Part shown: positions 45,416-53,657 of the stretch, in pieces
Layout of the letters: each line of letters begins with the position of its first letter
Numbering within the stretch: the stretch's first letter is position 1
DNA from: Microaerobacter geothermalis
Lineage (GTDB): Bacteria > Bacillota > Bacilli > DSM-22679
Length of the DNA: 64,000 nt
Direction of reading: 5' to 3'
Assembly (NCBI RefSeq): GCF_021608135.1
Contig: NZ_JAKIHL010000003.1
Span: 62,001-126,000, forward strand
Notes under the pieces: model-generated
Database searches by the model: none
What the model was told of the DNA's origin: nothing
What the model saw: only the letters and a program-made list of their open reading frames with translations
Position numbers and translations under genes: made by a program

Positions 45416-45706
45416 TTACCAGCCTATAGAACGGATGGTGTACAGGATAAAGAATAAAGAAATGGCTGTCGAAATCCAAAGCAACTTGTTTCCCTTCTTC
45501 TTTCCGCGCCAGTGAAGGAAATGAGAAACCCCTAAAAGGACAAGGGTTAAGATGATAAAAATCCTGCGATACGGGGCAAAGGCTACGGTTAATACACTGC
45601 TTAAACCGCCCAGACCGAGCGGTACCAGAATCGCTGCCCCAATTCAGCAAATGGCGGAAACAAAAGAAGAAACCATGGAACTGATATTTGCCAATTTTTC
45701 TTTCAT
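45416..45706 (-). CDS. merT: Selenocysteine-containing MerT-like mercuric transport protein (Sec21)
   Basis: Read on the complement through TGA 45646-45644, the frame codes for 96 residues, starting MKEKLANISSMVSSFVSAIC-. Helix 1 contains the pair Cys20-Sec21 followed by IGAAILVPLGLGGL, which corresponds to the Cys-Cys in helix 1 of MerT (CCLGPLVLVALG). Two more helices lie at about 46-64 and 75-92. MerT takes up Hg(II) from outside and hands it to MerA. The second cysteine pair of classical MerT is absent. It is divergent from merA, 240 bases away. To my recollection, Sec-containing MerT proteins have been predicted in metagenome surveys. Confidence 0.82.
45606..45643 (-). promoter_or_regulatory. 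Putative SECIS of merT
   Basis: On the complement, stem CCGCUC/GGGCGG (45622-45617 with 45611-45606) carries loop GGUCU, starting 27 bases after the UGA. The loop repeats the GGUCU core of the E. coli fdhF SECIS loop. Confidence 0.7.
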
Positions 45707-45747
45707 GGATGCCACTTCCCTTCAAAATATTATCATAATAAATTAAG

Positions 45748-45759
45748 ATATTTAAATAT
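45748..45759 (+). promoter_or_regulatory. AT-rich palindrome in the merT-merA intergenic region
   Basis: ATATTTAAATAT is a perfect 12-base palindrome between the divergent genes, a plausible site for the ArsR/CmtR-like protein encoded at 47413. A TTGACA at 45831 and a TATAAT at 45884 are parts of promoter(s) towards merA. Confidence 0.4.
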
Positions 45760-45945
45760 ATAAAAATGTTATCAAAAATAAACTCAGAGAGTCAAGCATT
45801 TATAATTCAAAAATTAAAGGAATGAAAAATTTGACAAGGACGCATTCGTTAAGTTAACATATCAATATATTAAGAAACGTTAATATAATGATCATCGAAA
45901 TCGAGATCAATAAAAACTTCATTTATGAAAAGGTTAGGTGATATC

Positions 45946-47352
45946 ATGATGGCTGAGCAGCAGTATGATTTACTAATTATCGGCTCTGGCGGAGCTGCAT
46001 TTTCAGCAGCGATAAAAGCGGTGGATTATGGTGCCCGGGTGGCAATGATTGAGCGTGGGACAATCGGAGGGACCTGTGTAAATATTGGATGTGTACCGTC
46101 AAAAACTATGCTTCGTGCAGGAGAAATCAATCATCTTGCGGCCAAAAATCCGTTCTCTGGTTTGCAGACGAGTGCCGGTCAAGTGGACCTGGCTTGTTTG
46201 GTGAAAGAAAAGAACGCTCTTGTTGATGATTTGCGCTACAAAAAGTATGAATCATTGATTGATGAATATGGAATTGATCTCATTCGGGGTGAAGCCCGTT
46301 TTGTTGATGAGAAGACGATTGAAGTCAACGGACAACGGATTACAGCCCAATCCTTTCTGATTGCCACGGGTGCTTCACCTTTGATACCTGATATTCCAGG
46401 GCTTGAGGATGTTGATTACCTGACGAGCACCAGTCTTCTGCAACTGAAAGAAGTGCCGAAACGGCTTGCTGTGATCGGTTCCGGATATATTGCCCTTGAG
46501 CTTGGGCAGTTATTCCATCACTTGGGGGCAGAGGTAATCTTGATCCAACGAAGTCAACGGGTATTAAAAGAGTATGATCCGGAAATTTCAGATACCGTGA
46601 CGCGATTTATCACCGAGCAAGGAATTGAACTTGTGACCGGAGTAACTTACGAACGAGTGGAGCAGATTGATGGCGTCAAGAGAGTACACGTTAAGGTGAA
46701 TGGTGAAAGGCGTATAGTTGAAGCAGACCAGCTGCTTGTGGCTGCAGGTCGCCGACCGAATACGGATGCTTTAAATCTGGAAGCCGCTGGAGTAAAGCAA
46801 GGCAGACGGGGTGAAGTACTAATAGGAGATGATCTCAGAACCAACAATCCGCGGATTTATGCTGCCGGTGATGTGACGATGGGACCACAATTTGTTTATG
46901 TAGCAGCCTATGAAGGCGGAATTGCCGCTGATAATGCCATTAGAGGTTTAAACCGGAAGGTTGATTTAAGTGCTGTACCAGGGGTTACCTTCACCAATCC
47001 GGGAATTGCGACCGTTGGATTAACTGAGGAACAGGCAAGAGAAAAAGGATACCAAGTGAAGACATCGGTATTGCCCCTTGAAGCTGTACCACGTGCCATC
47101 GTAAATCGTGAAACCACCGGAGTATTCAAACTGGTAGCTGATGCCGAGAGTCTTAAAATATTAGGGATTCATATTGTTGCCGAAAATGCTGGGGATGTGA
47201 TTTATGCAGGAGTGCTTGCGGTTAAATTTGGTTTGACTGTTGAAGATTTAGGGGAAAGTCTTGCCCCATACTTAACGATGTCAGAAGGGCTTAAATTGGC
47301 TGTCTTAACCTTTGATAAGGATGTGGACAAACTTTCCTGCTGTGCAGGATAA
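45946..47352 (+). CDS. merA: Mercuric reductase (MerA-type)
   Basis: 468 residues from ATG 45946, with AGGTTAGGTGA upstream; ATG 45925 lacks a site. A flavin disulfide oxidoreductase that reduces Hg(II) to Hg(0) with NADPH. FAD motif [13 protein letters not shown], redox pair Cys44/Cys49 in [13 protein letters not shown], and the C-terminal vicinal cysteines Cys465-Cys466 (LSCCAG), which are diagnostic for MerA. The N-terminal HMA domain of many MerA proteins is absent. No Sec codon occurs here: both pairs are cysteines. Confidence 0.93.
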   Translation: MMAEQQYDLLIIGSGGAAFSAAIKAVDYGARVAMIERGTIGGTCVNIGCVPSKTMLRAGEINHLAAKNPFSGLQTSAGQVDLACLVKEKNALVDDLRYKKYESLIDEYGIDLIRGEARFVDEKTIEVNGQRITAQSFLIATGASPLIPDIPGLEDVDYLTSTSLLQLKEVPKRLAVIGSGYIALELGQLFHHLGAEVILIQRSQRVLKEYDPEISDTVTRFITEQGIELVTGVTYERVEQIDGVKRVHVKVNGERRIVEADQLLVAAGRRPNTDALNLEAAGVKQGRRGEVLIGDDLRTNNPRIYAAGDVTMGPQFVYVAAYEGGIAADNAIRGLNRKVDLSAVPGVTFTNPGIATVGLTEEQAREKGYQVKTSVLPLEAVPRAIVNRETTGVFKLVADAESLKILGIHIVAENAGDVIYAGVLAVKFGLTVEDLGESLAPYLTMSEGLKLAVLTFDKDVDKLSCCAG

Positions 47353-47412
47353 GAAGAGTTTTTTCATCATTAATTGGTATAAAATATTAAAAGTAAAGAT
47401 AAAATTAAAGGA

Positions 47413-47757
47413 ATGAGTGATGTGAATCAGAAGAAAAAAATGCAGGATGAAATTAGTGCAGAATTATATGCCAAATTCTTTCATGGGCTTTCCAATCCTA
47501 CCCGATTAAAAATTGTTCAGTCTTTACTGGGAAAAGAAAAAAATGTGAGTGAACTTGTACAAGAACTGGGTATTAAACAATCTCAGATTTCCAACCAATT
47601 AGCTTGTTTAAAATGGTGCGGCTATGTTGATGCCCGCCAGGAAGGAAAATATGTATATTACCAGATTAAAGACGAAAGAATTAGGGAAATTCTCAGGCTT
47701 GCCACTGAAGTCGTGGGTGACAATGCCGCTCATATCAGTGAATGCACCAGAATGTAA
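47413..47757 (+). CDS. ArsR family sensor with CmtR-type cysteines
   Basis: 114 residues. Winged helix with HGLSNPTRLKIVQSLLG, KQSQISNQLACLKWCGYV and RQEGKYVYYQI. Two Cys in CLKWC plus a Cys near the C-terminus (SECTRM) match the C-x3-C and C-terminal Cys ligands of mycobacterial CmtR (Cd/Pb) and are also used by ArsR-type mercury sensors. It lies 60 bases after merA and so probably regulates the merT-merA region. Confidence 0.88.
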   Translation: MSDVNQKKKMQDEISAELYAKFFHGLSNPTRLKIVQSLLGKEKNVSELVQELGIKQSQISNQLACLKWCGYVDARQEGKYVYYQIKDERIREILRLATEVVGDNAAHISECTRM

Positions 47758-47793
47758 ACAATATAAATATTAATAACAAAAATGAGGTGTTTT

Positions 47794-48567
47794 ATGTTTC
47801 CAGGACCGGTCCTTTTTAAAATTGGGCCGCTGCCCATTCATACCCTTGGTGTAATGATTGCCCTTGCAGCTCTTGTCGGGATGTGGATGATCACCAGAAC
47901 AGCCAAAAAAGAAGGGATCAATCCCGATTATATGGTTGATTTAACGGTTTATGCCATGATTGGGGGAATTATAGGAGCAAGATTGTGGTATGTCGTGTTC
48001 ATGTGGCAGAACTATGTGGACAATCCCATTGAAATTTTCATGGTATGGATGGGCGGATTAGCCATTCAGGGCGGAATCCTTGGCGGAGCAATAGCCGGAA
48101 TTTGGTATGCCAGAAAGAGGGATTTGCCGGTTTGGCATGTGTCAGACATCGTTGCCCCGGCCTTGATCCTTGGAATGGCCATTGGCCGGATTGGGGATTT
48201 TCTGACCGGAGATGCTTATGGAATTCCCAGCAGCTCCATATTTGCTGTGACCTATCCCCCCGGAACTTTGGCTTACAGTATATACGGAGATGTGTCTATC
48301 TTGCCGATGCCCTTGTTTGAAGCGATAGGTGACGTGATCATCATGGGAATTCTTCTCTGGGTGAAAAAGAGGAAACCTTTTGAAGGGTTTCTGTTCCTCG
48401 CCATGCTGGCTCTCTATTCCTTATCCCGTTTCACCATGGAGTTTTGGCGGGGAGACAGCTTGCGCACCATCTTTGATCTGAAAGTGGCCCAATTGACAGC
48501 TATTGCCACGATCTTGATTGCGATAGGCTTTATGATTTACCGGATGAGACAGGAGAAAAAAGTTTAA
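47794..48567 (+). CDS. Lgt-like membrane protein with altered active site
   Basis: 257 residues from ATG 47794 (GAGGTG upstream). The fold and many residues are those of prolipoprotein diacylglyceryl transferase (FPGPVLFKIGPLPIHTLGVM, AIGRIGDFLTGDAYG, FTMEFWRGDS). Key positions differ from E. coli Lgt: the essential His of FHGG is Gln (AIQGGILGG), the Asn of GRLGNF is Asp, and HPSQLYE is LPMPLFE. It is therefore probably not the housekeeping enzyme. Together with merA and the ArsR gene it may act in metal defence, but the function is unknown. Confidence 0.82.
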   Translation: MFPGPVLFKIGPLPIHTLGVMIALAALVGMWMITRTAKKEGINPDYMVDLTVYAMIGGIIGARLWYVVFMWQNYVDNPIEIFMVWMGGLAIQGGILGGAIAGIWYARKRDLPVWHVSDIVAPALILGMAIGRIGDFLTGDAYGIPSSSIFAVTYPPGTLAYSIYGDVSILPMPLFEAIGDVIIMGILLWVKKRKPFEGFLFLAMLALYSLSRFTMEFWRGDSLRTIFDLKVAQLTAIATILIAIGFMIYRMRQEKKV

Positions 48568-48668
48568 CTTAGTCCGAAAACATGGTAATCATAAGGTAAC
48601 TATTTTCCATTGGAGGATTAATAACTCAGTGAAGTCTTCTTTTCATTGGTAACATTGGCGGTTTTACG

Positions 48669-48703
48669 AAAAAAACCTTGACAATCCATGTCAAGGTTTT
48701 TTT
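48669..48703 (+). terminator. Terminator of the merA operon
   Basis: Stem CCTTGACA/TGTCAAGG, loop ATCCA, A-run before and eight T after. Confidence 0.9.
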
Positions 48704-48783
48704 AATTCACAAATTCTTTTGTCCTTTAGCAAAACATTATTTCTTTGAAATAAAAAGTTGATTAAGTTCTGTATTTCCATCTT

Positions 48784-48890
48784 CTATGATTTTAATAAAT
48801 CTTCAAATTCCTGTACCGTCATTTCAGCATCTTTAATAATCTTAAGTGTTAATCCGATCCCCAATTCTTTATGATTGGGCACCCAATTCG
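48784..48890 (-). pseudogene. HicA toxin, C-terminal remnant
   Basis: On the complement, in a frame that overlaps the end of hicB, about 35 codons read WVPNHKELGIGLTLKIIKDAEM-, then TVQEFEDLLKS and stop, the tail of a HicA mRNA interferase. The N-terminal part with the catalytic GSH motif is absent, so there is no active toxin. It suggests that a hicA-hicB locus was rearranged and only the antitoxin survived. Confidence 0.65.
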
Positions 48891-49057
48891 TCTTGATCAA
48901 GTTCTTCCAAACAAAGTTCGATTGCTTCTTTTATATTATCCATTGCTTCTTTCAAAGTCTTACCTTGCGTATAACAGCCTTTCAAAACAGGGCACGTTAC
49001 TATGAAATAACCTGATTCATCCTGCTCAATAAGAACAGGTAATGTTTTTGTAGCCAT
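48869..49057 (-). CDS. hicB: HicB family antitoxin
   Basis: 62 residues from the ATG at 49057, preceded by GAGGTGATT. The partial RNase H-like HicB fold is seen in LPVLIEQDESGYFIVTCPVLKGCYTQGKT and ALEEAM-like LKEAMDNIKEAIELCLEE. HicB neutralises HicA. The C-terminus overlaps the hicA remnant, so it is an orphan antitoxin. TATAAT on the complement lies just upstream. Confidence 0.85.
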   Translation of the reverse strand: MATKTLPVLIEQDESGYFIVTCPVLKGCYTQGKTLKEAMDNIKEAIELCLEELDQDELGAQS

Positions 49058-49261
49058 AGGAATCACCTCATAACTATTATACGACATATAGAATATAGTT
49101 AACACTTCCTTTTTGATTTCTTCAAATCTTAGATGCCCAATCTGTCATCAAATTTAATAGTAAAATTTGGATTAATTTATATCAATTGGATTGTGCTACA
49201 GTTAAGATGCAATGATCGAAAGAGAAAAACAAGTACCGAAAGTGTAAAGGAGATGACAAAG

Positions 49262-50206
49262 ATGAAGAAAAAAATGGCAACCAGTTTACTGGCAGCATCC
49301 CTTTTATTAACTCCTCTTTTTTCCAATGCCGGACAAGCAGTCACTGAAGGTCAGTCCATTGCTGACAGAGCGAAACAATATGTAGGGGTTTCTTATTCCG
49401 ATTCCGATGGGTTTATTTATCAGGTCTTAAATAAAGAAGGAATCACCATACCCAGTTATATAAAGGGCCAAGTATCAGCAGGAAAAACCGTTTCCCTCGC
49501 TGATTTGCGACCAGGGGATGTGCTGTTCTACAAGGCAGGAAATCTGGAAGGCAACATGGCAGGCATATATATTGGGAGTAATAAGATCGTTGCGGCAACA
49601 AAATACTTCGGGAAAATCAGTGTCATTGACATGAATCTGGATTATCTGCAAAAGCAATTTTATACCGCAAAACGATACACCGATCAGGGAAATTTAACTG
49701 ACCCAACAGCAAATCAGCCAACATCATCCCCCAAAAAAGAAACATCCGTAAAGCCAAATGAAAGCAAGATTAGACAGAATATCATTGCTGCAGGGAAAAA
49801 ATATCTGGGTACCCCTTATGAGTTCGGATCGGACCGTTCCAATGCAAGAACATTGGATAGTTCAGAGTTTGTCAGGTGGGCCTATTTGGATGGAACAGGA
49901 ATTAAACTGCCTTCCAATGGAAGAACCATAGCCAACTATATCAAACAAAATGGTAAGGTGATTCGTTCCATTGATGACCTTCAACCGGGAGATATCATGT
50001 TTATGATGTCCTATAAAGGATGGAAGGCCTCCGATTATGCAGGAATTGATGTTTCTAAACAAACTATTACCCATTCAGGAATTTATATGGGTGACGGGAA
50101 AATTATTCACACTTACTCACCTGAATCGGGAGGAGTCCGCATTGATACCATTAAGGGCAAGCATTGGGAGTACCGTTTTATTTTCGGGGGAAGTATCTTC
50201 AAATAA
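49262..50206 (+). CDS. Secreted tandem NlpC/P60 protein lacking the catalytic cysteines
   Basis: 314 residues from ATG 49262 (AAAGGAGATG upstream). A signal peptide covers residues 1-23. Two NlpC/P60-type domains follow, about 30-140 and 185-310, joined by a Ser/Pro/Lys-rich linker. The family nucleophile (DCSGF) is replaced in both: Ser48 in SYSDSDGF and Ser200 in TLDSSEFVRW. The later His of THSGIYMGDGKIIH and the GDI(V)MF segments are present. It may bind wall peptides without cutting, or use serine. It ends with a strong terminator. Confidence 0.82.
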   Translation: MKKKMATSLLAASLLLTPLFSNAGQAVTEGQSIADRAKQYVGVSYSDSDGFIYQVLNKEGITIPSYIKGQVSAGKTVSLADLRPGDVLFYKAGNLEGNMAGIYIGSNKIVAATKYFGKISVIDMNLDYLQKQFYTAKRYTDQGNLTDPTANQPTSSPKKETSVKPNESKIRQNIIAAGKKYLGTPYEFGSDRSNARTLDSSEFVRWAYLDGTGIKLPSNGRTIANYIKQNGKVIRSIDDLQPGDIMFMMSYKGWKASDYAGIDVSKQTITHSGIYMGDGKIIHTYSPESGGVRIDTIKGKHWEYRFIFGGSIFK

Positions 50207-50269
50207 GCAACAGGAAATTTGCAGCTTGTTCTTTTCTCTGTTAAAAAAGGGAACTTATAGAGACTTGTA

Positions 50270-50298
50270 AAGCACGTCCTTAACGGACGTGCTTTTTC
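50270..50298 (+). terminator. Terminator of the NlpC/P60 gene
   Basis: 8-bp stem GCACGTCC/GGACGTGC with 5-base loop, flanked by A-run and T-run. Confidence 0.9.
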
Positions 50299-50373
50299 AA
50301 GTTTTTTTTGATATCATCAGAAATTGAGATCGATTTACATCATATCAACCATATAAGAAAGAGAGGGAATTCC

Positions 50374-51489
50374 ATGCGAGATCCAAGAATTACACAATTA
50401 GCCAAGAATTTAATCGGCTACTCTATACGACTAAAAAAAGGAGAAAAAGTACTTATCGAAATGTTTGGGAATGCCACGGAACTGACCAAGGCATTGGTGG
50501 AAGAGGTCTATCATGCCGGGGGACTGCCGTTTGTCACATTAAGGAACCCTTCTATCGATCGGGCAATCTTGATGGGTGCAAAAGAGGAGCAGCTTCGCTT
50601 CATGGCTGATTTTGATGGCAACGTGATGAGAAATATGGACGCATACATCGGCATCAGAGCAGGGGAAAACATCAATGCCACTTCAGATGTTCCAGATGAG
50701 CAGAGATCCAATTATATGAAAATTTACGGGGAAGCGGTTCATGGTGAAATCCGGGTACCGAAAACCAGGTGGGTGGTGTTGCGATATCCCAATGATTCCA
50801 TGGCCCAGTTGGCCAATATGAGTACTGAAGCATTTGAAGATTTTTACTTTCAAGTGTGCAACCTGGATTACAGCAAAATGTCAAAAGCCATGGACAGCTT
50901 GGTTCAATTAATGGAGAATACCGATGAAGTACATATTGTGGGAAGGGATACCGACTTGAAGTTTTCCATCAAAGGAATTCCTGCTATCAAATGTGCCGGA
51001 GAATTTAATATTCCAGACGGCGAGGTGTTTACCGCGCCTGTGAGAAATTCTGTGAATGGAAAAATTACCTATAACACCCCGACTCCCTATCAGGGATTTA
51101 CCTTTGAGCAGGTAAGTCTGACATTTAAAGACGGCAAGATCATTGAAGCCAAAGCCAACGATACGGAGAGAATCAACAAGATTCTCGATACCGATGAAGG
51201 AGCTAGATTTATTGGAGAATTCGCCATTGGAGTAAATCCCTATATAAAAACTCCAATGAAGGATATTCTGTTCGATGAAAAAATTGATGGAAGTTTTCAC
51301 TTTACTCCCGGCAGGGCTTATAAAGAAGCAAACAACGGAAACAAATCAGCGATTCATTGGGATATGGTATGCATTCAACGTCCCGAATACGGAGGGGGAG
51401 AGATCTACTTTGACGGGCGCCTAATCCGGAAGGATGGGAGATTTGTGATTCCGGAACTGGAAGCATTAAATCCCGAAAACTTGATATAG
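50374..51489 (+). CDS. M29 family aminopeptidase (AmpS-like)
   Basis: 371 residues from ATG 50374 with GAAAGAGAGGG upstream. A cytoplasmic dimetal exopeptidase. The family is visible in KKGEKVLIEMFG, the metal-ligand segments CAGEFNIPDGEVFTAPV and IGEFAIGVNP, and SAIHWDMVC near the C-terminus. Earlier in-frame codons lack a ribosome site. It is monocistronic. Confidence 0.93.
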   Translation: MRDPRITQLAKNLIGYSIRLKKGEKVLIEMFGNATELTKALVEEVYHAGGLPFVTLRNPSIDRAILMGAKEEQLRFMADFDGNVMRNMDAYIGIRAGENINATSDVPDEQRSNYMKIYGEAVHGEIRVPKTRWVVLRYPNDSMAQLANMSTEAFEDFYFQVCNLDYSKMSKAMDSLVQLMENTDEVHIVGRDTDLKFSIKGIPAIKCAGEFNIPDGEVFTAPVRNSVNGKITYNTPTPYQGFTFEQVSLTFKDGKIIEAKANDTERINKILDTDEGARFIGEFAIGVNPYIKTPMKDILFDEKIDGSFHFTPGRAYKEANNGNKSAIHWDMVCIQRPEYGGGEIYFDGRLIRKDGRFVIPELEALNPENLI

Positions 51490-51526
51490 ATCATTTGGAG
51501 TATAAGTAATGATGTCTTTAAAAATG

Positions 51527-51564
51527 AGCCCGGGTTGCCGAAGATTTTCGGAAATCACCGGGCT
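51527..51564 (+). terminator. Terminator of the M29 aminopeptidase gene
   Basis: AGCCCGG pairs with CCGGGCT around an inner CCGAA/TTCGG hairpin; GCTTAATTTT follows. Confidence 0.7.
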
Positions 51565-51672
51565 GCTTAATTTTAAAAAAATTCATAAAATATTTTCTTT
51601 GAAGGTCTCTTTCAATCGCATAGAATGGTAGAATAGAGGGGATTATATAGGGAGTAACGGGGGGAATTTGCA

Positions 51673-53406
51673 GTGGCGAAGCGGTTTATGATTGTCATCA
51701 CGATCATTTTAATTGTATTATTTTCGGCATTGATCAGTCTGTTATATGTAAAAAGCATGGCCGATACAAAAGAGAATTTAAAACAACAAGCAGAAGCGTT
51801 GGCTTTACAAATTTCATCTGATGAAGGAACCTTTATATCCATACATACCAATAAAGCAAGAATGAACGAATTAAGCAAATCATCGGATCAAACCAGTCAG
51901 TCCGACCAATCCAATCAGCTTAAAGTCGGTCAAACAACATTTCCGGAAATGCTGCGGGATCCGAATAATCAACCGGATGAATTTGATCTGGAAGCGCTGA
52001 ATTCCTTTAAGAAATTTTTGGAAAACGGAGATCAACCCCCTTATTCCAGGCTGGTGGAGCAAGACGGGGAAAAAGTATTGCGTTATGTCCAACCCCTTTA
52101 TATGAAGCAATCCTGTACCACCTGTCATGGAGGTGTAAAAGGAGAGAAGGACCCCTTTGGATTTGATAAAGAAGGGCTTAAGGTGAACCAATTAAGGGGA
52201 GCAATTACCGTTAGTATTCCGGCAGATAAAGTGATTGATGAGGTAAAAAGCAATACAATTACCCTGATCATCGGTGTTGTTCTCATTATCTTTCTTTTAA
52301 TCATCTCCATCTACTTCACCATTAAACGAACCATTGTGAACCCTATTCAATTCATTGTTCAACGTTTCCAAAGGATTGCCGAAGGAAATCTGTTGGATGA
52401 CGATTTTAAGATTAAGAATAATGATGAGATTGGAGATTTAGTTACGGCATCCGATGAGATGAAAGGGAAATTACGAGATCTTATTTTTCGTGTTCAGGAG
52501 CATTCAGAACTCGTTTCTGCTTCTTCACAGGAGCTGATGGCAGGCGCTGAAAATACCAGCAGTGCTTCAAAAGAAATTGCCATTTCATTGGATGAGATGG
52601 CAAAGGGAGCAGAAAATCAAGCACAGAAAACAGATGCTGTTTCAGCCAAGATTGAGCATATTTCTGCCAACTTTCAACAGGTGGCTGCCAATACTTCCCA
52701 TGTGAAAGAATTAAGTTCCAGAACTGAGAAAGATGCAGAGAAAGGTAAAGGATCCATTGAAGATACGATCAAACAAATTCATGTGGTGAAGCAAACGGTT
52801 GAAAAGCTCTCAGAGGTGGTCAAACAATTTTCTGAGCGATCAAAGGCTATTGATAAAATCGTACAAGCGATATCCGGCATATCAGAACAGACGAATTTAT
52901 TAGCCCTTAACGCAGCGATTGAAGCCTCCCGGGCCGGAGAACACGGGAAAGGTTTTGCTGTAGTTGCCAATGAAGTGAGAAAATTGGCAGAAGAATCATC
53001 CAAGTCAGCTAAGGAAATTACTGATATATTAAGTGAGATTCAAAAAGATACCGACCAAGTGGTTAAACAAATGGAATTGGGACTGGCAGAAGTGGATAAA
53101 GGTGAACAAATTGCCTCCATTGGAGGGCAATCCTTTGAAAGTATTCTTGCATCCATTAAAACAGTGGTTCGGGAAATACATGAAGTTGCCCAAAGTACGG
53201 AACTCATTGCAGCAGATACGGATGAGATTTTTAATGCTGTTGATGAAATGAGAAGATTGGGTCAGCAATTTGCTGCCCATTCCGAAGAAGCAGCATCAAA
53301 AGTAGAGCAGCAGGACCGGGCAATGGATGAAATTGCCCAGGCGTCCAGGCAGCTTGCTCAATTATCTGAGCAGTTGCAGGAAGCTGTTCAGAACTTTAAA
53401 GTATAA
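51673..53406 (+). CDS. Methyl-accepting chemotaxis protein with heme c-type sensor domain
   Basis: 577 residues. An N-terminal membrane helix (about 5-27) precedes an extracytoplasmic domain of the DUF3365/Tll0287-like type with the heme c motif Cys148-x2-Cys151-His152 (SCTTCHGG). A second helix lies at about 195-218, followed by HAMP (to about 270) and the signalling coiled coil with the highly conserved [20 protein letters not shown] and [14 protein letters not shown]. It probably senses redox state, NO, CO or O2 and steers taxis. A repeat element begins 2 bases after its stop. Confidence 0.93.
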   Translation: MAKRFMIVITIILIVLFSALISLLYVKSMADTKENLKQQAEALALQISSDEGTFISIHTNKARMNELSKSSDQTSQSDQSNQLKVGQTTFPEMLRDPNNQPDEFDLEALNSFKKFLENGDQPPYSRLVEQDGEKVLRYVQPLYMKQSCTTCHGGVKGEKDPFGFDKEGLKVNQLRGAITVSIPADKVIDEVKSNTITLIIGVVLIIFLLIISIYFTIKRTIVNPIQFIVQRFQRIAEGNLLDDDFKIKNNDEIGDLVTASDEMKGKLRDLIFRVQEHSELVSASSQELMAGAENTSSASKEIAISLDEMAKGAENQAQKTDAVSAKIEHISANFQQVAANTSHVKELSSRTEKDAEKGKGSIEDTIKQIHVVKQTVEKLSEVVKQFSERSKAIDKIVQAISGISEQTNLLALNAAIEASRAGEHGKGFAVVANEVRKLAEESSKSAKEITDILSEIQKDTDQVVKQMELGLAEVDKGEQIASIGGQSFESILASIKTVVREIHEVAQSTELIAADTDEIFNAVDEMRRLGQQFAAHSEEAASKVEQQDRAMDEIAQASRQLAQLSEQLQEAVQNFKV

Positions 53407-53407
53407 T

Positions 53408-53624
53408 TTATGGATGTGGAATTAAAGCTTCACACGTCCGCTAGTCGAGTTCGCCAAGAAGTGATCCATGTCCGCTTCAAGTCTAAAGAACGGGGACCTC
53501 AAAAACATCTGGGTATTTCAATGGTGGAGTCAGTTTGAGGGCTAATTCCCGTTCTTTAGCCTCAACGCTAAAGCACGAACTCGAAGGCAGTCCTTAGTGA
53601 ATTCTTTAATTCCACTTCTATAGA
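53408..53624 (+). repeat. 215-bp palindromic repeat, copy C
   Basis: Same orientation as copy A and very similar through the core (ACGTCCGCTAGTCGAGTTCG, CTCAAAAACATCTGGGTATT, GAGTCAGTTTGAGGGCTAAT, TTCCCGTTCTTTAGC) and the end TTCTTTAATTCCAC-TTCTATAGA. It is placed between the chemoreceptor and panE, starting 2 bases after the chemoreceptor stop codon. Confidence 0.9.
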
Positions 53625-53657
53625 TGAGGACAGAATTTTTAAGAAAGGGGATTAAAA

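Noticed and set aside
11329..45646. The five in-frame TGA codons as ordinary nonsense mutations
   Set aside because: All five are TGA, all at conserved Cys/Sec positions, flanking sequence is intact, hairpins follow and selD is present. Random damage would scatter and would also use TAA and TAG.
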